Below, piece after piece: positions 59,993 through 64,000 of a stretch of DNA of 64,000 nucleotides. The notes below the pieces were generated by a model. It saw nothing but the letters and a program-made list of their open reading frames with translations, did no database searches and was not told where the DNA came from. The DNA comes from Fodinicola acaciae (GTDB lineage Bacteria > Actinomycetota > Actinomycetes > Mycobacteriales > HKI-0501). Each line of letters opens with the position of its first letter. Within the stretch, counting starts at the first letter, position 1. Both the position numbers and the translations under genes were made by a program. Location of the stretch: assembly GCF_010993745.1 (NCBI RefSeq), contig NZ_WOTN01000004.1, forward strand, positions 1,240,001 to 1,304,000, written 5' to 3'.

Positions 59993-61636
59993 CTAAGCCC
60001 AACATTCCCACGAGTCTTTGTCGTAGAAGTCCTGGAAGCGGCTGATCGCGCTGGAGTTGTGGTAGGTCAGCCGGCAGGCACTCTGCCCGTCGATTCCGTC
60101 AGATGCGTTGGCGCAATACCACCCGTACGCGTCGCGGCCCTGGACGTAGGTGGCGCCGGAATGGCCGGTTGCCCGGCAGTACGCGGAAAAGTCCAGCCGG
60201 CCGAGCTTGCCGTTGGCCTGCCAGCACTGCCAGCTGTGCGGGTCGCTGAAATCGGCGACCCGGTTGGTGAGGTGGCGGGAGTGGTAGGTCCACGCGCAGA
60301 CCGCCTGGGCGTCGTCGCCAGTGCCGTTGTCGGTCGAGCAGCGCCAGCCGTACGCGTTGTTCGCGACCAGTTTGACCGCCCCCTGACCGGTGGCCCGGCA
60401 ATAGCCGTCGAAATCCGGTGCGCCCAGCTGGACGACCGCGACCCGCGCGGGCGGGCTGGATGACGGCGGCGGCGAGGATGCGGTGAGGGCCTCGGCCATC
60501 GGCGACGGGCTGGCGCTCGGGGTTGGGGACGCGGGCGGTGTGGGGCTGACGGTCGCGCTGGGCGGCGGCGCGGAATGGCTGGCCGGGATGGGGTGCGGTC
60601 CGACGATCACCGCGGCGGTGCCGGCGACGATCAGCAGCGCCGCCGCGAGGCTCGCCATCAGGACCGCTCGCGGGCGCCAGTTTTTCCTGTCGGGGCTGGG
60701 AATCTCCGTGGTGTCCGCCGGTGGCTCGGCGGGCAGGACGGCGGCATACCGGACGGCGTCCTCGAGCGGTCCGGGCAGCCACTCGACCATCCCGCTCGGT
60801 GCGTACGCCGCGAGTGCCGGCACGATTTGTGCGGCGGCCGGCCGGGCGGCCGGATCCTTGCGCAGCCCGGCGGCGATCAGGCCGGCGACGGGGTTGTCGT
60901 CCAGCCGGCTCAGCGGGCCGAGATCCGGCTCGCCGTGTACGACGCGGTAGAGCACCGACTCGGGCCGGCCGTCGCCGAAGGGCGGCGTGCCGGTCCACGC
61001 GTAAGTGAGCACCGCGGCGAGCGCGAAGATGTCCGCCGGCGGCCCGACGCGGCCCGCGGTGGCCTGTTCCGGCGGCATGAACGCGGCGGTGCCCAGGTGC
61101 AGCCCGGTGGCGGTCAGCTGGGTGCCGTGCAGGACTTGGGCGATGCCGAAGTCGATCACCCGCGGGCCGTCCGCGCAGAGCAGGACGTTGGAGGGCTTGA
61201 GATCGCGGTGCACGATGCCGGCGTCGTGCAGCGCCGCGAGCGCCTCGGCGATGCCGGCGGCCAATGCGGCGACGGTGGCGGCCGGCAGCGGCCCGTACGT
61301 CCGCACCGCCTGTTCGAGCGTCACTCCCGGCACGTACTCGGTGGCCAGCCACGGTTGGCCGGCCTCCAGGTCGGCATCCACCAGCGGTGAGATCCGCGGG
61401 CTGGCGACCCGGCGCAGCGTGGCCAGCTCGCGGCCGAACCGGCGCCGGAACACCGGCACGTCGGCCAACTCCGGCCGGATCACCTTCACCGCGGCCACCG
61501 CCCCGGTGCCGACGTGCCGCCCCAGATACACCCGGCCCATGGCGCCGCTTCCCAGCCGGCCGAGCAGCGCGTACGGTCCGACCGCCGGTGGGTCGTCGTT
61601 GAGCAGTGGCATCGGTCCGAAGTCGGGCTGCCCCAC
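59993..61636 (-). CDS. Transmembrane Ser/Thr protein kinase with tandem Cys-rich ectodomain
   Basis: A 547-residue Hanks-type kinase: Gly loop LGRLGSGAMGRVYLGRH, Lys in VAAVKVIRPE, catalytic HRDLKPSNVLL, DFGIAQVL and the P+1 segment GTAAFMPPEQA. After one membrane helix (about 325-345) comes a Pro/Ser linker and two repeats of about 65 residues, each with four Cys in the pattern YCRATG, YGWxC, xCxxTYH, SWxCW. GTG start with GGAGG six bases upstream. The ectodomain probably senses an extracellular ligand. Confidence 0.92.
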   Translation of the reverse strand: MGQPDFGPMPLLNDDPPAVGPYALLGRLGSGAMGRVYLGRHVGTGAVAAVKVIRPELADVPVFRRRFGRELATLRRVASPRISPLVDADLEAGQPWLATEYVPGVTLEQAVRTYGPLPAATVAALAAGIAEALAALHDAGIVHRDLKPSNVLLCADGPRVIDFGIAQVLHGTQLTATGLHLGTAAFMPPEQATAGRVGPPADIFALAAVLTYAWTGTPPFGDGRPESVLYRVVHGEPDLGPLSRLDDNPVAGLIAAGLRKDPAARPAAAQIVPALAAYAPSGMVEWLPGPLEDAVRYAAVLPAEPPADTTEIPSPDRKNWRPRAVLMASLAAALLIVAGTAAVIVGPHPIPASHSAPPPSATVSPTPPASPTPSASPSPMAEALTASSPPPSSSPPARVAVVQLGAPDFDGYCRATGQGAVKLVANNAYGWRCSTDNGTGDDAQAVCAWTYHSRHLTNRVADFSDPHSWQCWQANGKLGRLDFSAYCRATGHSGATYVQGRDAYGWYCANASDGIDGQSACRLTYHNSSAISRFQDFYDKDSWECWA

Positions 61637-61794
61637 GGGACACCTCCGAAGACAGGGGAGACGCGGTAACCGGCCGGGAACACATGGTAAGGGTGACCGG
61701 CAACCGTATGGATGGCGTCAAAAGTCGGCAAGGGTCGTTCAGAACGCGTTAGGACATCTTGGACAACGGCGGTGACAGCCGCACCATTCGAGGC

Positions 61795-61884
61795 ATGGAC
61801 GACACTTCGGAGCCGATCGGCTGGTTGGTCATCGGCGTCTTGCTGGCGCTGGTCGCCGGTGGTCTTTTCTGGATCGCGAGATGA
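61795..61884 (+). CDS. 29-residue single-pass membrane protein
   Basis: Tiny open frame: acidic start MDDTSEPIGW then one membrane helix (LVIGVLLALVAGGLFWIAR). Its stop overlaps the next start codon (ATGA), matching the coupling used through the rest of the operon, which supports translation. No clear ribosome site. Function unknown. Confidence 0.5.
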   Translation: MDDTSEPIGWLVIGVLLALVAGGLFWIAR

Positions 61885-62198
61885 GCGCGCCGGCACCGCT
61901 ACCGCGACCGTCCACTGTGGACGCGATGGTCGGCGTACGGCTGGATCCCCGTTGCCGCTGGGACGACTTCGACGCGTTCCTGTGCACCGAGCCGGTCGTA
62001 CGCGAGGCGTGGCACCTGGCCGGCGACGTCGACGTCGAGTTTCGGCTCAGCTGTGCGGACCTGCTGGCGCTGCGGGCATTCCTCGGCAGGCTGCGCGGTC
62101 AACGGGCGGTCGAGCATGTCGCGGTCGGCATGATCCTGCGCCCGGTCACCAGCCTCGGCCGGCCACGGCTGGTCGGCATCGCGGGCGGCCGGTCATGA
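61881..62198 (+). CDS. Stand-alone Lrp/AsnC ligand-binding (RAM) domain protein
   Basis: A 105-residue protein matching the RAM domain of Lrp/AsnC regulators without the DNA-binding half: FDAFLCTEPVVREAWHLAGD, VDVEFRLSCADLLALRAFL and a final strand GMILRPV. Such domains bind amino acids and form rings. Coupled to lysA by ATGA, it may sense lysine or diaminopimelate, or regulate LysA directly; inference. Confidence 0.75.
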   Translation: MSAPAPLPRPSTVDAMVGVRLDPRCRWDDFDAFLCTEPVVREAWHLAGDVDVEFRLSCADLLALRAFLGRLRGQRAVEHVAVGMILRPVTSLGRPRLVGIAGGRS

Positions 62199-63535
62199 CG
62201 CTGAAGGAATTGTTGCCATCGCTGGGATTGTCGCTGCCGGATCGGCTGACACCGGTGGTCTGGCCGCGGACGACCAGGAAGGTCGCCGGAGACATCGAGA
62301 TCGGCGGCGTGAGCCTGGCCGGGATCGCCGGCCGCTATGGCACGCCGGCGTACGTCCTGGACGAGCTCGACCTGCGCGAGCGCTGCCGCGAGTACATGCG
62401 TGCGTTCGCCGGCGAGGAGGTCGCCTATGCCGGCAAGGCGTTGCTGACCCGGGCGGTCGCGCGCTGGGTCGGCGAGGAAGGCCTGTCGCTGGACGTGTGC
62501 TCGGCCGGTGAGATGGCCGTCGCGCGAGCGATCGGTTTTCCGGCCGAGCGAGTGATTCTGCACGGCAACGCCAAAACTCCGGCGGATCTGGCGTACGCGC
62601 GCGACTATCGGGTGGGCCGGATCGTCATCGACTCGCTCGGCGAGGTCGCCCGGATCGCCGCCGAGGCGGAGCGGCCGCAGCGCGTGTTGCTGCGGATCGT
62701 GCCCGGTGTCGACGCGCACACGCACACGGCTCTGACCACCGGCACCGAGCACCAGAAGTTTGGTCTGTCGTTGGCGACCGGCGATGCCGCCGAGGCGGCT
62801 CGTCGCGTGCTCGGCCAGCGCGCGCTGCGGTTGTGCGGCGTACACGCACATATTGGCTCGCAGGTCAGCCGTTTCGGTGCGTACGAACAGGAGTTGCGGC
62901 AGTTGGTCGCGTTTTTGGCCGGACTGTATGCCGAGCACCGGATCACCGTGCCGGAGCTGAACATCGGCGGTGGACACGCGGTGGCCTATGTGGACGGTGA
63001 CGACACCTTCGCACTCGACGACTTCGCGACACGGATCCGCCGCGTGCTGCGGTTCGAGTGCCAGGCCAACCGGCTGCCGGTGCCGCGGCTGACCGTCGAG
63101 CCCGGCCGTGCCATCGCCGCTCGCGCCGGTGTCGCGATTTACCATGTGGTGTCGGTGAAACGCGCTGGTGGCAGGCGTCTGGTCGCGGTCGACGGCGGCA
63201 TGAGCGACAACCCGCGGCCGTCGCTGTATGGCGCGCACTACAGCGTGGTTTTGTTGGGACGCAAGGCAGACACGGCCCAGGAGCGGATGACGGTCGTCGG
63301 CCGGCACTGCGAGGCCGGTGACATCCTGGCCGAGGACGCGCCGCTGCCGGCGGACGTACGGCCCGGTGACCTGCTGGCCGTGCCGGCGTCCGGCGCGTAC
63401 CACTTTCCGTTGGCCTCCAACTACAACCTGGTCGGCCGGCCGCCGCTGATCGCCGTGCGCGGTGGCCGTGCGCGCGTACTCGTCCGCCGCGAGACCATCA
63501 ACGACATCCTGGCGCGCGACATCCGCGAGACCTAG
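62195..63535 (+). CDS. lysA: Diaminopimelate decarboxylase-like PLP enzyme
   Basis: Fold-type III PLP decarboxylase, 446 residues: PLP Lys in VAYAGKALLTRAV, phosphate motif NIGGGHAV, HAHIGSQVSRFG, VEPGRAIAARAG and the substrate Cys in GRHCEAGDIL (most LysA have CESGD). The usual reaction is meso-diaminopimelate to lysine. No other lysine gene is near, and the coupling with a RAM-domain gene is unusual, so it could be a paralogue for another amino acid. Confidence 0.85.
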   Translation: MTLKELLPSLGLSLPDRLTPVVWPRTTRKVAGDIEIGGVSLAGIAGRYGTPAYVLDELDLRERCREYMRAFAGEEVAYAGKALLTRAVARWVGEEGLSLDVCSAGEMAVARAIGFPAERVILHGNAKTPADLAYARDYRVGRIVIDSLGEVARIAAEAERPQRVLLRIVPGVDAHTHTALTTGTEHQKFGLSLATGDAAEAARRVLGQRALRLCGVHAHIGSQVSRFGAYEQELRQLVAFLAGLYAEHRITVPELNIGGGHAVAYVDGDDTFALDDFATRIRRVLRFECQANRLPVPRLTVEPGRAIAARAGVAIYHVVSVKRAGGRRLVAVDGGMSDNPRPSLYGAHYSVVLLGRKADTAQERMTVVGRHCEAGDILAEDAPLPADVRPGDLLAVPASGAYHFPLASNYNLVGRPPLIAVRGGRARVLVRRETINDILARDIRET

Positions 63536-63543
63536 CGAAGGGG

Positions 63544-63590
63544 CGCATGGCCACCATGCTTGCGTTGGACGCAAGCATGGTGGCCATGCG
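63544..63590. repeat. Family B palindrome, copy B9
   Basis: Perfect 21-bp arms (CGCATGGCCACCATGCTTGC... and complement) around TTGGA, between the convergent lysA (stop 63535) and IclR (stop 63594) genes. Compared with B1 the arm has T-A where B1 has G-C, changed on both sides. Confidence 0.92.
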
Positions 63591-63593
63591 ACC

Positions 63594-64000
63594 TCAGGGC
63601 GTGCCGCCGAGGCGACGGGTGAACGTGTCGGCGGTTTTCCTGACCAGCCGCGCGATCTGTGCTCGGCCGGCGTGGTCGAGCGATCCCGAGCGGAAGGTGG
63701 TGGCGACCGCCGCGGCCGGCCGGCCGGTGTGGTCGCGTACGGCCACCGCGACCGACGCATAGCCCTCGGTGACCTCGCCGTCCTCCTCGGCATATCCCTG
63801 TTTTCGTTCGGCGGTGAGCGTACGGCGGAGTGCGGTCAGCGTTCGCGGACCGACGCCGGTGCGGTCGACGAGCGTGTCAGCCGACGGAAAAAGCGCGCGC
63901 AGCTGGTTGGCCGGCAGTGCCGCCAGCATGGCCCGTCCTGAGGCGGTGAGTTGTGCCGGCAGGCGTACGCCGACATCGGTGACCAACGGCTCCGGCCGCG
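63594..64000 (-). CDS. IclR-family transcriptional regulator (C-terminal part, cut by right edge)
   Basis: About 135 residues of the IclR effector-binding domain: LPAQLTASGRAMLAALP, LTAERKQGYAEEDGEVTEGY and ASVAVAVRDHTGRPAAAVAT, ending with a helix typical of the family C-terminus. The helix-turn-helix lies beyond the window. It converges on lysA with palindrome B9 between them. Confidence 0.88.
   Translation of the reverse strand, partial: RPEPLVTDVGVRLPAQLTASGRAMLAALPANQLRALFPSADTLVDRTGVGPRTLTALRRTLTAERKQGYAEEDGEVTEGYASVAVAVRDHTGRPAAAVATTFRSGSLDHAGRAQIARLVRKTADTFTRRLGGTP

Overview
The window is high-GC DNA with dense, often overlapping genes, GTG and TTG starts and AGGAGG-type ribosome binding sites, typical of an actinomycete (Actinomycetota). 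Positions 33-46 kb carry the order ppa, dacB, zinc metalloprotease, tilS, hpt, ftsH, folE, folP, folB, DUF3180, which is conserved across that phylum and places the window on a chromosome. No rRNA, tRNA, CRISPR array, transposase gene or replication origin was seen.

Layout. 0-9.6 kb: a secreted tripeptidyl-peptidase-like hydrolase (cut by the left edge), an ASCH protein, a thioesterase, an APH-fold protein lacking its catalytic Asp, an acyl-CoA dehydrogenase, asnB, a papain-fold protein, a methyltransferase and a secreted GH43 enzyme. 9.8-12.8 kb: an FGGY sugar kinase / histidine phosphatase / DeoR operon. 12.8-18.7 kb: MmpS-like protein, MFS exporter, a large LPG-synthase-TM protein and a CDF metal exporter. 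18.7-25.2 kb: a giant LuxR (LAL) regulator, glpF-glpK and a Gfo/Idh/MocA oxidoreductase. 25.4-29 kb: an unusual Lsr2-like protein, the holin/DUF3618/DUF4235 triplet, a frameshifted ECF41 sigma factor and a SnoaL gene without a start. 28.9-32.9 kb: MarR-EmrB exporter operon and an acyl-CoA ligase. 33-46.3 kb: the conserved core, interrupted by a second LAL regulator and lacking folK where it is expected. 46.2-52.3 kb and on to 53.5 kb: phosphopantetheinyl transferase, SigE-family sigma operon, orphan permease and an osmoprotectant ABC importer whose binding protein is circularly permuted. 53.5-64 kb: PadR/flavin monooxygenase, ALDH/amine oxidase pair, a YhfC protease-XRE operon, a Ser/Thr kinase with a Cys-rich ectodomain, a RAM domain-lysA operon and an IclR fragment at the right edge.

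The most unusual signal is non-coding. A family of about 50-bp near-perfect palindromes (family B, nine sites) sits in intergenic DNA, nearly always just 3' of plus-strand genes; the two arms co-vary between copies. A second family (A, about 110 bp, five full and two degenerate copies) precedes B copies in a fixed A-then-B arrangement at four loci. Two further palindromes start exactly at the TAG stop codons of tilS and of a small gene; the 164-bp one has perfect 24-bp terminal inverted repeats, like a MITE. One A-B block occupies the place of folK.

Other points of interest: a YhfC intramembrane protease, small membrane protein and XRE regulator coupled by ATGA overlaps behind three 21-bp-spaced operator-like repeats; and paired inverted repeats upstream of the marR and padR genes, which look like autoregulatory operators.
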